A stretch of DNA of 64,000 bases from Virgibacillus_O xinjiangensis (lineage in GTDB: Bacteria; Bacillota; Bacilli; Bacillales; Amphibacillaceae): contig NZ_JBHRSA010000031.1 of assembly GCF_042643145.1 (NCBI RefSeq), positions 62,001 to 126,000 on the forward strand. The letters are read 5' to 3'. Position 1 is the first letter of the stretch. Each line of letters begins with the position of its first letter. The notes beneath the pieces were generated by a model, which saw only the letters and a program-made list of their open reading frames with translations, was not told the origin of the DNA and made no database searches. Shown here piece after piece: positions 26,614 through 36,072 of this stretch. Both the position numbers and the translations under genes were made by a program.

Positions 26614-27243
26614 TTATTCAGAAACATACAGTTTCGTCGAGTGATCCAGCAAAGCCTCAATCGCCCTATATTCTCCTTCCGCATAATAGCGGGCCAGCTC
26701 TCTGTAGAAATGTTCCTCATAGAAGAACCGGCCGATGGTTCCGGAAAACTCCTCCATCAGCTGCCATACCTTTGACAGCAGCATATTATCCACTTGACGG
26801 AAAAGATAATGAAAGAAAGAAGCATGCTTTTCTTGAAGATCCATCTCTGAATCATGGATGATTTTTTCCAAGTCCTTCACTTCCTCCATAGTTATATGGC
26901 TGAATGCGAGCTTTGCCGCTTCCCTTTCCAAAATCTTTTTCGCCAACAGCAGGTCCTCTTTTGTACTAGCTTCTTGCAAAATAAAAGATGATAATAACTC
27001 TACCGTCTGAAAAGGGCGGTATGTACTTAGATATGTACCTTCTCCATGCCTTGTTTCAATCAGACCAAGGAGTTCCATCGCCCGTAAGGCCTCTCGTACA
27101 GAAGACCTCCCAGCCTGGAGAGTTTCCGACAGTTGGCGTTCTGACGGCAGTTTATCCCCAGGCTGGAGGGCGTTTGTTTCTATCAGTCTGCGAATTTCTT
27201 TCAAGACCCCTTGGTACACCTTTTGTTTCGGCGAAATGGTCAC
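26614..27243 (-). CDS. FadR-subfamily GntR transcriptional regulator
   Basis: A 209-residue regulator. The N-terminal winged helix (about 10-75) has LPSERQLSE and GRSSVREALRAMELLGLIE, then the beta-wing GEGTYLS. The rest is an all-helical FCD ligand-binding domain. It lies 25 bp downstream of the malic enzyme gene and 96 bp upstream of accD, so it may control malate use or malonyl-CoA supply; the effector is unknown. The GTG start at 27243 has AAGGAG 12 bases upstream, slightly long. No defect is seen. Confidence 0.88.
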   Translation of the reverse strand: MTISPKQKVYQGVLKEIRRLIETNALQPGDKLPSERQLSETLQAGRSSVREALRAMELLGLIETRHGEGTYLSTYRPFQTVELLSSFILQEASTKEDLLLAKKILEREAAKLAFSHITMEEVKDLEKIIHDSEMDLQEKHASFFHYLFRQVDNMLLSKVWQLMEEFSGTIGRFFYEEHFYRELARYYAEGEYRAIEALLDHSTKLYVSE

Positions 27244-27268
27244 TGCCGCAGCTCACTCCTTCTACCTA

Positions 27269-28507
27269 TCAATCTTCATCTATGCGCGTTAATTTCCTGG
27301 TTTTTTCAGCAACTTCTTCCGGGTCGACAGAAATTCTGGCAACACCCGATTCCATGGCAGCCTTCGCTACTTCGGAAGCAACAATAGGCGCCACTCGTTC
27401 GTCGAACGGTGCTGGGATCACGTAATCTTCATGAAGCTCCTCTTCCCCTACCAATGAAGCAATCGCATGGGCGGCAGCAACCTTCATCCGTTCATTGATC
27501 CTGGTAGCCCGAACATCTAGAGCACCACGGAAAATGCCAGGGAAGGCCAAGACGTTATTCACCTGGTTCGGAAAATCAGAACGGCCGGTACCGATCACCC
27601 TGGCACCCGCTTGTTTTGCTTCCTCCGGCATGATCTCAGGGTCGGGATTGGCCATGGCGAAAATAATTGCATCATCGCTCATCTTTTCCACCATTTCTTT
27701 GCCAAGCGCTCCACCAACGGAAACTCCGATAAACACATCGGCTCCTTCCAGCATTTCTTCCATACTGCCTTCTTTTTTGGCTGTATTGGTGAATTTGGCG
27801 ACATTATCTTTCACCTCATTCATACCGTAGGAACGACCTTCAAAGATGGCACCTTTGGAATCGCACATGATCATTTCGCGTACACCAAAATTATATAATA
27901 GCTTGATGATGGCAATCCCGGCAGCCCCTGCTCCATTGGCAACCACCTTAATATCGGAGAAAGATTTCCCTACAAGTTTCAGAGCATTGATCAGGCCTGC
28001 AACAGTCACAATGGCTGTTCCGTGCTGATCATCATGAAAGATAGGGATATTGGTCTCTTTTTTCAAACGTTCTTCAATCAGGAAGCAGTTCGGTGCAGCA
28101 ATATCTTCCAGGTTCACCCCTCCAAAGGTCGGTTCCATCAGTTTGACGGTCTGCACGATTTCGTCCACATTATTCGTATCGAGACAAATAGGAAAAGAGT
28201 CCACTCCTGCAAAACTCTTAAACAATACCGACTTTCCTTCCATTACAGGAAGCGCCGCTTCCGGGCCGATGTTACCAAGCCCAAGTACTGCCGAACCATC
28301 GCTGACTACAGCTACCATATTTCCCTTCATTGTATAATCATATACGGTTTCTTTCCGGTCATGTATCTCCTTGCAAGGCTCGGCCACTCCTGGAGAATAA
28401 GCCAGGCTGAGCTCCTCCGCATTGGTGACCTTCACTTTTGATTCAGTTTTCAGCTTTCCCTGATTCACTTTGTGCATTTGCAATGCTTCATCTCTTAAGC
28501 TTGCCAT
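27269..28507 (-). CDS. ytsJ: NAD(P)-dependent malic enzyme
   Basis: Oxidative decarboxylation of malate to pyruvate. The 412-residue short bacterial form has AYSPGVAEPC, FHDDQHGTA with metal ligands, the dinucleotide motif GAGAAGIA and GTGRSDFPNQVNN. It is closest to B. subtilis YtsJ, the NADP-linked enzyme, judged by context and sequence memory. The start chosen is the ATG at 28507 (MASLRDEA), 12 bases after AAGGAG; the longest frame adds 29 residues that do not look like part of the family. The FadR-type gene follows on the same strand. Confidence 0.95.
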   Translation of the reverse strand: MASLRDEALQMHKVNQGKLKTESKVKVTNAEELSLAYSPGVAEPCKEIHDRKETVYDYTMKGNMVAVVSDGSAVLGLGNIGPEAALPVMEGKSVLFKSFAGVDSFPICLDTNNVDEIVQTVKLMEPTFGGVNLEDIAAPNCFLIEERLKKETNIPIFHDDQHGTAIVTVAGLINALKLVGKSFSDIKVVANGAGAAGIAIIKLLYNFGVREMIMCDSKGAIFEGRSYGMNEVKDNVAKFTNTAKKEGSMEEMLEGADVFIGVSVGGALGKEMVEKMSDDAIIFAMANPDPEIMPEEAKQAGARVIGTGRSDFPNQVNNVLAFPGIFRGALDVRATRINERMKVAAAHAIASLVGEEELHEDYVIPAPFDERVAPIVASEVAKAAMESGVARISVDPEEVAEKTRKLTRIDED

Positions 28508-28631
28508 ATCGACTGACCGCTCCTTTTCAGCAATTGGATTACTTGTACTACCGTGGGATAAATAAGTATGATTTCGTGTGGTCTGACCACCCATGATTCC
28601 TAATTATAACAGATGGCTTTTGTCTGTAAAG

Positions 28632-31600
28632 CTAGGACTTTTCCTTTTGAAGAACAACATTTTCATAGCCGAAAAACTGTCGAAGTTCTTTGAGGCAAGG
28701 ATATTCAGGCTCCAGATTATAATCGGATGACAGCCTGTACGTCTGTCTGCTTTGCTGATGGTGGACAATGACCGGCACACTACCGGGGTGGCTATCTGCC
28801 TTCTTCTTTATTTCCTCCAATGCCTCCTCGTTGCTCTGCCCGGTGATCTTTATGAATAACCTCCGGCTTTTCTCCGGCTGCAGGTTTTTTTCCTCAAAGG
28901 GGAGGATCTCTGACAACAGCCATTGGACCCTGTCATTCCTGGATTCGACCTTGCCCATCATCAAAACCAGTGTTTCTTCTTCCAGCCATCTACCTGCGTC
29001 CCTGTACAGTTCGGGAAAAACGACGGCTTCCATATCCCCGCTTTCATCGCCAATCGTCAGAAATGCCATGGATTCGCCGCGCTTCGTACGAATGGTTCGT
29101 ATCGATTGGATGACTGCAGCCCCTTTCACCTGTCTGCGGCCGAGGAGCTTTTCTGCATTACTCACTGACACATATCCACTTTCCCTTAATTTCTTCCGAT
29201 GTTCCTTCAGGGGGTGGCTGGAAATATAGATACCCATCAGCTCTTTTTCGTCTGCCAGTTTTCTCATTTGGCCGAAATCTTCAATATCCGTGTAATCCTC
29301 CTCCAATTCTATACGGTCTTGGAACAGGCTGGACTGGCCGGCGAACTCCTTGAACAATTCTCCTTGTTCGATTGCCTGGTCGACCGAAGCGAGAAGACTT
29401 GCCCTGTTTGGCCATGTCTCATCAAAGGCCCCCGCCGTTATCAATTTTTCCAAAACTGGTCGGTTGATGATTTTCAACGATACTCTTAGGCAGAAATCAA
29501 ACAAATTTTTATATGGTTCGTTCTTCCTGTTTGCAGTTATTTCCTGGATTACCTGACCGCCAATTCCCTTGATCATCATAAGACCGACACGGATAGCTCC
29601 GCCTTCGACACTGAACCTGCCGAAACTCCTGTTAATGGAGGGAGGAAGAACATCAATTCCAGCTTCGCTCAATTCTTTAATATAAGCAGCAGCTTTATCA
29701 TGCTGATTGGCAAAAGAACTTAACAGTTCCGCGTAGAAGTTCGCAGGATAATTCGCTTTCAGGTATGCAAGCTGATAGGAGATCTTACTGTACGCAACCG
29801 CATGGCTTCTATTGAATCCATAGTTGGAAAATCGGACAATCCATGCAAAAATTTCTTCTGCGACCTTCTGTGTATAGCCGTTCGATAAGCAGCCATCGAT
29901 AAATGCCCGTTTCTGATCCTGCATGACGGCCTGCTGTTTCTTGCTTACTGCTCTCCTCAGAATGTCTGCTTGTCCCAAGGAGAACCCGGCAATCTTATTT
30001 GCAATCTGCATGATTTGTTCCTGGTAAATCAACACACCATAAGTGTTTTCAAGGATCTCTTTCAAATCGGGGTGGGGGTATACCACCTCTTCTACCCTGT
30101 TCTTCCGTGAGATATAAACAGGTATGAATTCCATCGGCCCTGGCCTATATAAGGCATTGACAGCAACGATGTCTTCAAAAGTAGTGGGCTTCAGGCGCCG
30201 CAGCACCTGTTTCATTCCTTGTGACTCCAATTGGAACACCCCATTGGTTCTGCCTTCTTGCAACATGTGAAAGGTATTCCCATCATTCACCGGAATGGAT
30301 GCCATATTGATGTCTTGCCCAGTAGTATATTTAATGGAAGCAAGCACCCGCTCAAGCAACGTGAGGTTCCTTAGCCCCAGAAAGTCCATCTTCAATAAAC
30401 CGAGCTCCTCCAAGTCATTCATCGGATATTGGGTCAGATTGGCTCCATTGCTGCCTGCGGTCAGTGGTACATGGTCGACCAATGGCTGCTCGCTGATCAC
30501 TACCCCAGCTGCATGGGTGGAAATATGCCTTGGCAGTCCTTCCAATACAGCTGCCACCGCAAATAATAATTTCAGCTTATCCGATTGCTTGATATATTCC
30601 TTCAGCTCGGAGGATTCTCTCACTGTCTCAACCAGACTCTTTCCAGACTGGACGGGCACCTGCTTCAGTACAAAGTCTGCATCCTGCTGATCAATCTCCA
30701 TTGTTTTAAACAATTCCCGCAGCAGCGACCGGGCAGCAAATGTGCCGAATGTAATGATCTGGGCCACATGCTCATCCCCATATTTACCTCGGACGTAATC
30801 AATCACTTCGTCCCGGCGAGCATCGGAAAAATCGATATCGATATCCGGCATGGTCTGTCGTTCCGGGTTGAGGAAACGTTCAAATAAAAGGCCATATTTC
30901 ATTGGGTCCACATCAGTTATCCCTAATACATAAGCAACGAGCGAACCTGCAGCCGAGCCTCTGCCAGGTCCGACCAATATTCCCTGTTGCTTGGCATAAT
31001 TGATAAAGTCGGATACGATCAAAAAATAATCACTGAAATCCATAGTCTGGATCACGTTCAACTCATAAAGAAGTCTGTCCGTGATTTCCTGGGAAATAGG
31101 AGAATACCTCTCTTTCACCCTTTCCCAACATACATCCTCCAAGTAGCGATGGGCTTTCTCCCCATCTGGGAGTGGGAAAGAAGGAAGCCTCCTTTGATTG
31201 AAATCGAAGTCCACTTGGCATTTTTCCGCGATGACCCTCGTCTGTTCAATCGCCTCCGGCCAGGATGGGAATAACTGTTCCATTTCTTCAGCCGTCTTCA
31301 AGTAACGCTGGCGGGAAGAAGGTGAAATCCTGCCGCCTCCCCATGTATCCCCCGATTTCACTGACTGGAGACAGTCGAAGGCCATATCATCTTTCGGGTT
31401 CAAATACCGTACATCCTGGATCGCTGTGACAGGAATTGCATGCTCCTTCCACATCTCCTTCACTAGCGGCAACATTCGCTGTTCTTCCTCCAAGCCATGG
31501 TTTTGGATTCCCAAATAGAAATCACCCTGGCCCACCAATGACTCCCATGTTTTCAGATAGGATAGGACCGATTCTGAGTCGCCGGAACGGAATAAAATTT

Positions 31601-31994
31601 CCAAACTATCATGCAGCATCGGAAGAATACATATCAAATTGGATGTGTGAGTTTCTAGAGTCTGCCATTCGATATGATCAAGGGAATACTGCTGGATATG
31701 ACTGCTGATCTTCACCAGGGATTCATAACCCTCCTTATTCTTCGCTAAAAGGATACAGCGTACCGGTTCGTCATCCTCATCCAGCATGACATGTACCGTC
31801 ATCCCGATAATAGGCTTGATGCCACGGGATCTGCAGGCTTTGTAGAAAGGAATGGTACCATACAGCACCTGTTCATCTGTGATTGCCAAGGCATCAAACC
31901 CCATGTCCTCGGCTTTCTGTGCCAGCTCTTCCATCATGATTGTGCTGTCCAACAGGCTGTATCCGCTGTGAACCTGCAAGTGTGTGTAAGACAT
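28632..31994 (-). CDS. dnaE: DNA polymerase III alpha subunit DnaE
   Basis: Error-prone replicative polymerase of Gram-positives that extends RNA primers on the lagging strand before handing over to PolC. The 1120-residue chain starts with a PHP domain (HLQVHSGYSLL) whose metal site looks degenerate (TDEQ in place of TDH), then the C-family polymerase core with MPDIDIDFSD and GRGSAAGSLVAY, helix-hairpin-helix segments and a C-terminal OB-fold (about 980-1060). The start chosen is the ATG at 31994; the longer frame adds 33 residues across the regulatory region. It is divergent from ytrH-ytrI. Confidence 0.98.
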   Translation of the reverse strand: MSYTHLQVHSGYSLLDSTIMMEELAQKAEDMGFDALAITDEQVLYGTIPFYKACRSRGIKPIIGMTVHVMLDEDDEPVRCILLAKNKEGYESLVKISSHIQQYSLDHIEWQTLETHTSNLICILPMLHDSLEILFRSGDSESVLSYLKTWESLVGQGDFYLGIQNHGLEEEQRMLPLVKEMWKEHAIPVTAIQDVRYLNPKDDMAFDCLQSVKSGDTWGGGRISPSSRQRYLKTAEEMEQLFPSWPEAIEQTRVIAEKCQVDFDFNQRRLPSFPLPDGEKAHRYLEDVCWERVKERYSPISQEITDRLLYELNVIQTMDFSDYFLIVSDFINYAKQQGILVGPGRGSAAGSLVAYVLGITDVDPMKYGLLFERFLNPERQTMPDIDIDFSDARRDEVIDYVRGKYGDEHVAQIITFGTFAARSLLRELFKTMEIDQQDADFVLKQVPVQSGKSLVETVRESSELKEYIKQSDKLKLLFAVAAVLEGLPRHISTHAAGVVISEQPLVDHVPLTAGSNGANLTQYPMNDLEELGLLKMDFLGLRNLTLLERVLASIKYTTGQDINMASIPVNDGNTFHMLQEGRTNGVFQLESQGMKQVLRRLKPTTFEDIVAVNALYRPGPMEFIPVYISRKNRVEEVVYPHPDLKEILENTYGVLIYQEQIMQIANKIAGFSLGQADILRRAVSKKQQAVMQDQKRAFIDGCLSNGYTQKVAEEIFAWIVRFSNYGFNRSHAVAYSKISYQLAYLKANYPANFYAELLSSFANQHDKAAAYIKELSEAGIDVLPPSINRSFGRFSVEGGAIRVGLMMIKGIGGQVIQEITANRKNEPYKNLFDFCLRVSLKIINRPVLEKLITAGAFDETWPNRASLLASVDQAIEQGELFKEFAGQSSLFQDRIELEEDYTDIEDFGQMRKLADEKELMGIYISSHPLKEHRKKLRESGYVSVSNAEKLLGRRQVKGAAVIQSIRTIRTKRGESMAFLTIGDESGDMEAVVFPELYRDAGRWLEEETLVLMMGKVESRNDRVQWLLSEILPFEEKNLQPEKSRRLFIKITGQSNEEALEEIKKKADSHPGSVPVIVHHQQSRQTYRLSSDYNLEPEYPCLKELRQFFGYENVVLQKEKS

Positions 31995-32076
31995 ATTTAT
32001 CCCGCCTTTTCGATCTCTGTCTTCCATTATATCAACCATACCAAAGCCTGCATATGGAAGTGGACTGCCTTTGGAA

Positions 32077-32105
32077 ACATAACCATTGTGCATCCTTCAT
32101 AGAAT
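32077..32105 (+). promoter_or_regulatory. candidate sigma-E promoter of ytrH-ytrI
   Basis: ACATAA at 32077-32082 and CATAGAAT at 32098-32105 are 15 bp apart, close to the sigma-E pattern, and 33 bp before the ytrH start. ytrH-ytrI are known sigma-E genes in B. subtilis. Confidence 0.45.
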
Positions 32106-32138
32106 AGAAGGAACATGCCTCCCGGGGGGTCGGGTGTA

Positions 32139-32471
32139 ATGGAAGAACGTTTTTTCGCATCATTTATCCATTGTTATTTTATTGCTTTTGGAGTGATTAT
32201 TGGAGGCTCCATCATTGGCAGTATCGGAGAATTTGCTACAGGCAATGCACCGATGACATCCATTGGAAGACTGGCTAAGAACCTTCGAATTTGGGCAATA
32301 GTGGCTGCAATCGGGGGCACATTCGATGCCATCGCTAATTTCGAGAAGGGACTGCTGGACGGTTCACCACTCGATTTCTTTAAACAAGCCATGCTGATCG
32401 TCTCAGCAATGGGCGGTGTCAAAACAGCCATTTTATTGTTGGAATGGTTGATCCAGGAGGATATAAGCTGA
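32139..32471 (+). CDS. ytrH: sporulation membrane protein YtrH
   Basis: A 110-residue membrane protein with about three hydrophobic segments (10-30, 50-68, 83-103) and glycine-rich packing motifs. By position and sequence it is YtrH, a mother-cell protein needed for efficient sporulation in B. subtilis; its mechanism is unclear. The ATG at 32139 (MEERFFASF) is used; the longer frame begins inside the GC-rich leader. Its TGA overlaps the ytrI ATG by one base. Confidence 0.88.
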   Translation: MEERFFASFIHCYFIAFGVIIGGSIIGSIGEFATGNAPMTSIGRLAKNLRIWAIVAAIGGTFDAIANFEKGLLDGSPLDFFKQAMLIVSAMGGVKTAILLLEWLIQEDIS

Positions 32472-32971
32472 TGCATATCCCTCCTTATCACCGCCGGAAA
32501 TCTTGGCAGCGATTCATAGCCGGAGCCGTGATAGGAGCTGTATTGGCCTATATGGTCTATCTATACATTTATGGCTCCTTGTACGAACAATTACTGCAGG
32601 AAAATTATCAGATACAAGCGGAACTGGACGAAGTGAAAAGACATAACGAGGCATTGCTCGAAGATAATGAAGAGCTGGACAAGCGGTCAAACCAACCACT
32701 GACAGTGGAAACCATCCAGGTGAAGATCAGCAATGGGAGTGAACTGAAGGATGAGCTGATTATACATCAGCTGGAAGAAATGATGAAAGAAGAAATCAAC
32801 CACCTTGTAGGGAAAGACCTCTCCTCCATTGCAGGCAGTGATGAACTCCTCATTTCCACCATTGAAAATAAAAGCTTCACCATAGATGGATTCACCTATT
32901 CCTTTAAAATTGAAAAACTGATCATCTCGACAGACGTAAAGTTGACTGCCGAAGCAGAATTGTCAAACTAA
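32471..32971 (+). CDS. ytrI: sporulation membrane protein YtrI
   Basis: A 166-residue protein with a basic N-terminus, one membrane helix (about 16-36), a coiled-coil stretch (about 37-70) and a C-terminal alpha/beta domain probably outside the membrane. It is the second gene of ytrH-ytrI, both sigma-E genes in B. subtilis. The start chosen is the ATG at 32471, with CAGGAGG upstream inside ytrH; the longest frame starts nine codons earlier without a ribosome binding site. The tight overlap suggests the two proteins work together. Confidence 0.85.
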   Translation: MHIPPYHRRKSWQRFIAGAVIGAVLAYMVYLYIYGSLYEQLLQENYQIQAELDEVKRHNEALLEDNEELDKRSNQPLTVETIQVKISNGSELKDELIIHQLEEMMKEEINHLVGKDLSSIAGSDELLISTIENKSFTIDGFTYSFKIEKLIISTDVKLTAEAELSN

Positions 32972-33052
32972 TGTGAACATTTTATGAAAAATGGCAGTTT
33001 GGTATGGTTACCCTTTGCCCAATAGCGTACTATAGTAGTAGAAGGGATGAAG

Positions 33053-33280
33053 GTGATCCCAATTTCAGGAAGGGAGTTGGGAAAGTTGCTGTACATGAAC
33101 CACAGCAGACTGCGTGACGAAAAAATCGCCCAATTGAAGGAAGGCCGCAATGCTTATGCAGAAACACATGAACTCATCCGCCTGATTAAACGTGATATCC
33201 ACAAAGAGAAGTTGAATGTCCTTTGCGATGAATCCAGAACAGGTTGCTGGTTCATCCCCCAGGATCGCCGAAGCAGTTGA
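33053..33280 (+). CDS. small conserved basic protein, unknown function
   Basis: A 75-residue highly charged protein with a helical, Lys/Arg/Glu-rich middle (HSRLRDEKIAQLKEGRNAYA) and a C-terminal tail with two cysteines and CWFIP. No membrane segment. The GTG at 33053 has GAAGGG six bases upstream and is preferred; an ATG two codons earlier overlaps that site. It follows ytrH-ytrI by 81 bp and ends in a shared terminator with nrnA. B. subtilis has a small gene in this neighbourhood (ytzJ, from memory), but I cannot confirm that they match. No function is assigned. Confidence 0.6.
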   Translation: MIPISGRELGKLLYMNHSRLRDEKIAQLKEGRNAYAETHELIRLIKRDIHKEKLNVLCDESRTGCWFIPQDRRSS

Positions 33281-33320
33281 AAAGGCGCCGCCCATCCATT
33301 TCTGGTATGGGCAGCCTTTT
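33280..33320. terminator. bidirectional terminator between the small gene and nrnA
   Basis: AAAGGC..GCCCAT and ATGGGC..GCCTTTT form an interrupted stem around an ATTTCTGG-type loop. T tracts follow on the plus strand and A tracts precede, so it can serve both convergent genes. Confidence 0.75.
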
Positions 33321-34269
33321 ATTTTTGTCCAAACACCCTGCAAGTTTCTTTCAAATCTTCCGCTAAACGTTCTGCCTCTTCCCAGCTGTATACAGTAGCA
33401 CCAGAGGCCATTGGATGACCGCCCCCATTATACTTGGCAGCTAACTCATTGATGACTGGTCCTTTAGAACGAAGCCGGACACGTATTTGATCTGATTCCT
33501 CAATAAAATAGACCCATGCCTTGATCCCCATCAATTCGTCCGGTATGCCTACCAACCGGCTTGTTTCGGATGCCTCGACATTATAGGAGTCCAGTAGGCC
33601 TTTGTCCAGATAAAGGACACAGACACCTTCCTCACTGAGCTTGCAATTCTGGAGAATATATCCTTTCAGACGGACCAGCTTTTCTTCCATACTGTATAAT
33701 CCATCATATAACGCAGCACGGTCAAAGGAATAGTCGACTAATTCCCCGGCATAGGAAAATGTCTTTTCGGTGGCATTTGGAAATAGAAAGCGCCCGGTAT
33801 CACCTACAATGCCTGCATAAAGAAGCCTTGCCCCTCTGTCGTTCAGTTGCCAGCCAGCTTCCCTTCCATGCAGATATAAATCATATATCATTTCACTGGT
33901 AGAGCTCGCTCCGGTATCCACCCAATTGATATCTCCATATGGATGCACATTCGGATGATGGTCGATTTTCAACAGCTTACTTCCTTGGCTATAGCGGTCG
34001 TCATCAATCCGAGGGGCGTTTGCCGTATCACAGGCAATTACCAATGCCCCACGATACGCTTCATCCGGGACCTTGTCCATTTCCACTAGAAACTTCAGTG
34101 AAGGGTCTTCTTCCCCGACCATGAATACTTGCTTTTCCGGAAACGAAGCTTTAATCAACTCCCGCAAACCGCCCTGCGAACCGAAAGCATCAGGATCCGG
34201 CCTTATATGCCGATGAATGATGATCGTCTCATAGTTGGTAATGTTGTCGATTATTTGTTTGATTGTCAT
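33319..34269 (-). CDS. nrnA: bifunctional oligoribonuclease / pAp phosphatase NrnA
   Basis: Degrades RNA oligonucleotides of a few residues and hydrolyses 3'-phosphoadenosine-5'-phosphate. The 316-residue DHH/DHHA1 protein has the metal motifs HIRPDPDAFGS near 20, VIACDTA near 90 and KIDHHPN near 110, and the C-terminal DHHA1 substrate motif NGGGHPMASGA. It corresponds to B. subtilis YtqI. The ATG at 34269 follows GAGGGG. It is divergent from ytpI and convergent with the small gene at 33053. Confidence 0.96.
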   Translation of the reverse strand: MTIKQIIDNITNYETIIIHRHIRPDPDAFGSQGGLRELIKASFPEKQVFMVGEEDPSLKFLVEMDKVPDEAYRGALVIACDTANAPRIDDDRYSQGSKLLKIDHHPNVHPYGDINWVDTGASSTSEMIYDLYLHGREAGWQLNDRGARLLYAGIVGDTGRFLFPNATEKTFSYAGELVDYSFDRAALYDGLYSMEEKLVRLKGYILQNCKLSEEGVCVLYLDKGLLDSYNVEASETSRLVGIPDELMGIKAWVYFIEESDQIRVRLRSKGPVINELAAKYNGGGHPMASGATVYSWEEAERLAEDLKETCRVFGQK

Positions 34270-34363
34270 GATATTTCCCCTCTATTTCTACAGATTTGGT
34301 AGCCTAAAACGATAAAAAGCGGTACAATATTTCTGTTACATATTTTACCCTAGGAGCGATTAT

Positions 34364-34657
34364 ATGGTCATATTCCCGATAATTATCGTCGTCTCGATTG
34401 TCCTGTATATCTATTATAAAGTAGCCATCCTCAAAACGAAAGACGGACTGGAACAAGCGTATTATAATGCAAGATCGCGAATCTGCCTCGGCACTTTCAT
34501 TCTTGCATTCGCGATCAACCAGTATGTCTTCTATCAAACAAGGATCTCATTGTTCATCGGCATCGTTTTCCTCGTGCTCGGTGGAATGCAGTTCTGGCGC
34601 GGTTGGAAAGAGGTCGGTCATTACCGGAAAGAATGGAAAAGGATTAACGAATTCTAA
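34364..34657 (+). CDS. ytpI: YtpI family membrane protein
   Basis: A 97-residue protein with three hydrophobic segments (about 2-20, 39-57, 60-77) and a basic C-terminal tail. Sequence and position between nrnA and ytoI match the uncharacterised Bacillus YtpI family. The ATG at 34364 follows TAGGAG. It ends at a strong bidirectional terminator facing ytoI. No function is known. Confidence 0.85.
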   Translation: MVIFPIIIVVSIVLYIYYKVAILKTKDGLEQAYYNARSRICLGTFILAFAINQYVFYQTRISLFIGIVFLVLGGMQFWRGWKEVGHYRKEWKRINEF

Positions 34658-34660
34658 TAC

Positions 34661-34692
34661 AAAAAAGCTGACTTTTGAAAGTCAGCTTTTTT
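34661..34692. terminator. bidirectional ytpI/ytoI terminator
   Basis: AAAAAAGCTGACTTT and AAAGTCAGCTTTTTT form a perfect 15-bp stem with a two-base loop; A and T runs on both sides suit both convergent genes. Confidence 0.93.
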
Positions 34693-35998
34693 AGCGGCTG
34701 ATCAGCTGTGCCATGATCAGTCCTTTTCCTACGATTTTCCGCCCGTTGAATACTTCCACATCGATCTTGGCAAACATCCGTCCTACTTCCAGTAATTCCG
34801 GTTTGATGGTGAGATTGCTGTCAATCTGGACAGGCTTGATAAAGAAGACATTCAAGTTCTCTACAACCATGTCCGATTTTTTCATCTGGGACAGCATCCT
34901 CCTGCCAGCTTCTGTGATCAGCATAGTGAATACACCATTGGAAAGGTTTCCGAGCTGATCAGTCATCTGCGGGACGATCCGCGTATGGTAGACACCTTCT
35001 TCCGTATCAGAAGCGGTGATGTTGTTGGAAACCGTATCATCAATCGTTTCTCCGATTTGCGGCTGTCGCTGGATTTGCTGAAGTGCCTTCAATACGTCCT
35101 GTCTGGACAGGACACCTTCGAGCTCATTGCTCTCACTTACCACAGGCATCAGTTCAATTCCTTCCCACACCATGGTATGGGCTGCAGAAGCAAGGGATGT
35201 CTTTCGCTGGGCGACAGCAGGATTCCGGCTCATCACCCGTTCTATCAGGGTATCCTCCCCTTTTCCAAGGATATCCTTCGCAGTTACCACGCCAACTACC
35301 TTATTCTTCTCATCCACTACCGGAAAGCGTGCATGGGTGGATTCTTTGTTCAATTCATGCCATTTCCCCACCGTATCTTTCGCATGGAGAAAATAGGAAT
35401 TTTCAAATGAGGTGAAGATGTCACCGGCAAATACAATTTCTTTCTTGATCAGCTGATCATAGATCGCACGGTTGATCATCGCTGCCACCGTGAAACTGTC
35501 ATAGGAGGAAGAGATGATCGGCAGCTGCTTCTCATCAGCGAGCTTTTTGATATGCTCTTCGGTATCAAACCCGCCTGTAATCAGCACAGCAGCCCCTTCA
35601 TTCAATGCGAGTTGATGGGCTTTCGTCCGATTCCCCACGATCAGCAGGGAACCTGCTTCTGTATACCGAAGCATGGCATCGAGTTCCATCGCACCGATCA
35701 CGAATTTATTCAATGTCTTGTGCAGTCCCTCTCTGCCTCCCAGGACCTGTCCATCAATGATATTCACCACTTCCGCAAAAGTCAGCCGTTCGATATTTTC
35801 CTTCTTTTTCCTCTCAATACGGATGGTGCCGACCCGTTCAATCGTGCTGACAATACCAAGATTCTCCGCTTCCTTTATAGCACGGTAGGCGGTGCCATCG
35901 CTTACATTCAATTGTTTGGCAATCTGCCGGACAGAGATTTTATTGCCGATATCCAGAGAGAGGATATGCTGAATGATCTGTTCATGTTTGGTTGCCAT
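34691..35998 (-). CDS. ytoI: YtoI-like protein: HTH, DRTGG, CBS pair and hot-dog domains
   Basis: A 435-residue multidomain protein. N-terminal winged helix (about 1-70, SVRQIAKQLNVSDGTAYRAIKEAE), a DRTGG domain (about 80-190), two CBS domains (about 195-310) that usually bind adenine nucleotides, and a C-terminal hot-dog domain (about 325-435) like acyl-CoA thioesterases. The layout suggests a regulator that senses a nucleotide and perhaps an acyl-CoA, but no target is established. The ATG at 35998 is used. The promoter at 36044-36072 carries an inverted repeat that may be its own operator. Confidence 0.87.
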   Translation of the reverse strand: MATKHEQIIQHILSLDIGNKISVRQIAKQLNVSDGTAYRAIKEAENLGIVSTIERVGTIRIERKKKENIERLTFAEVVNIIDGQVLGGREGLHKTLNKFVIGAMELDAMLRYTEAGSLLIVGNRTKAHQLALNEGAAVLITGGFDTEEHIKKLADEKQLPIISSSYDSFTVAAMINRAIYDQLIKKEIVFAGDIFTSFENSYFLHAKDTVGKWHELNKESTHARFPVVDEKNKVVGVVTAKDILGKGEDTLIERVMSRNPAVAQRKTSLASAAHTMVWEGIELMPVVSESNELEGVLSRQDVLKALQQIQRQPQIGETIDDTVSNNITASDTEEGVYHTRIVPQMTDQLGNLSNGVFTMLITEAGRRMLSQMKKSDMVVENLNVFFIKPVQIDSNLTIKPELLEVGRMFAKIDVEVFNGRKIVGKGLIMAQLISR

Positions 35999-36014
35999 CA
36001 GACGCACCAACTTT

Positions 36015-36072
36015 CAACTGTAGTAGTTTCATATTTAATACTTATTATACAGTTGTGAAAGCTGAAACTCAA
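36015..36072 (-). promoter_or_regulatory. ytoI promoter and candidate autoregulatory operator
   Basis: TTGAGT at 36067-36072, a 17-bp spacer and TATAAT at 36044-36049 drive ytoI. CAACTGTA (36015-36022) and TACAGTTG (36048-36055) are perfect 8-bp inverted arms around the -10 and transcript start, with partial extension (TTT/AAA) on both sides. YtoI has its own HTH domain, so autoregulation is a fair guess. Confidence 0.5.
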
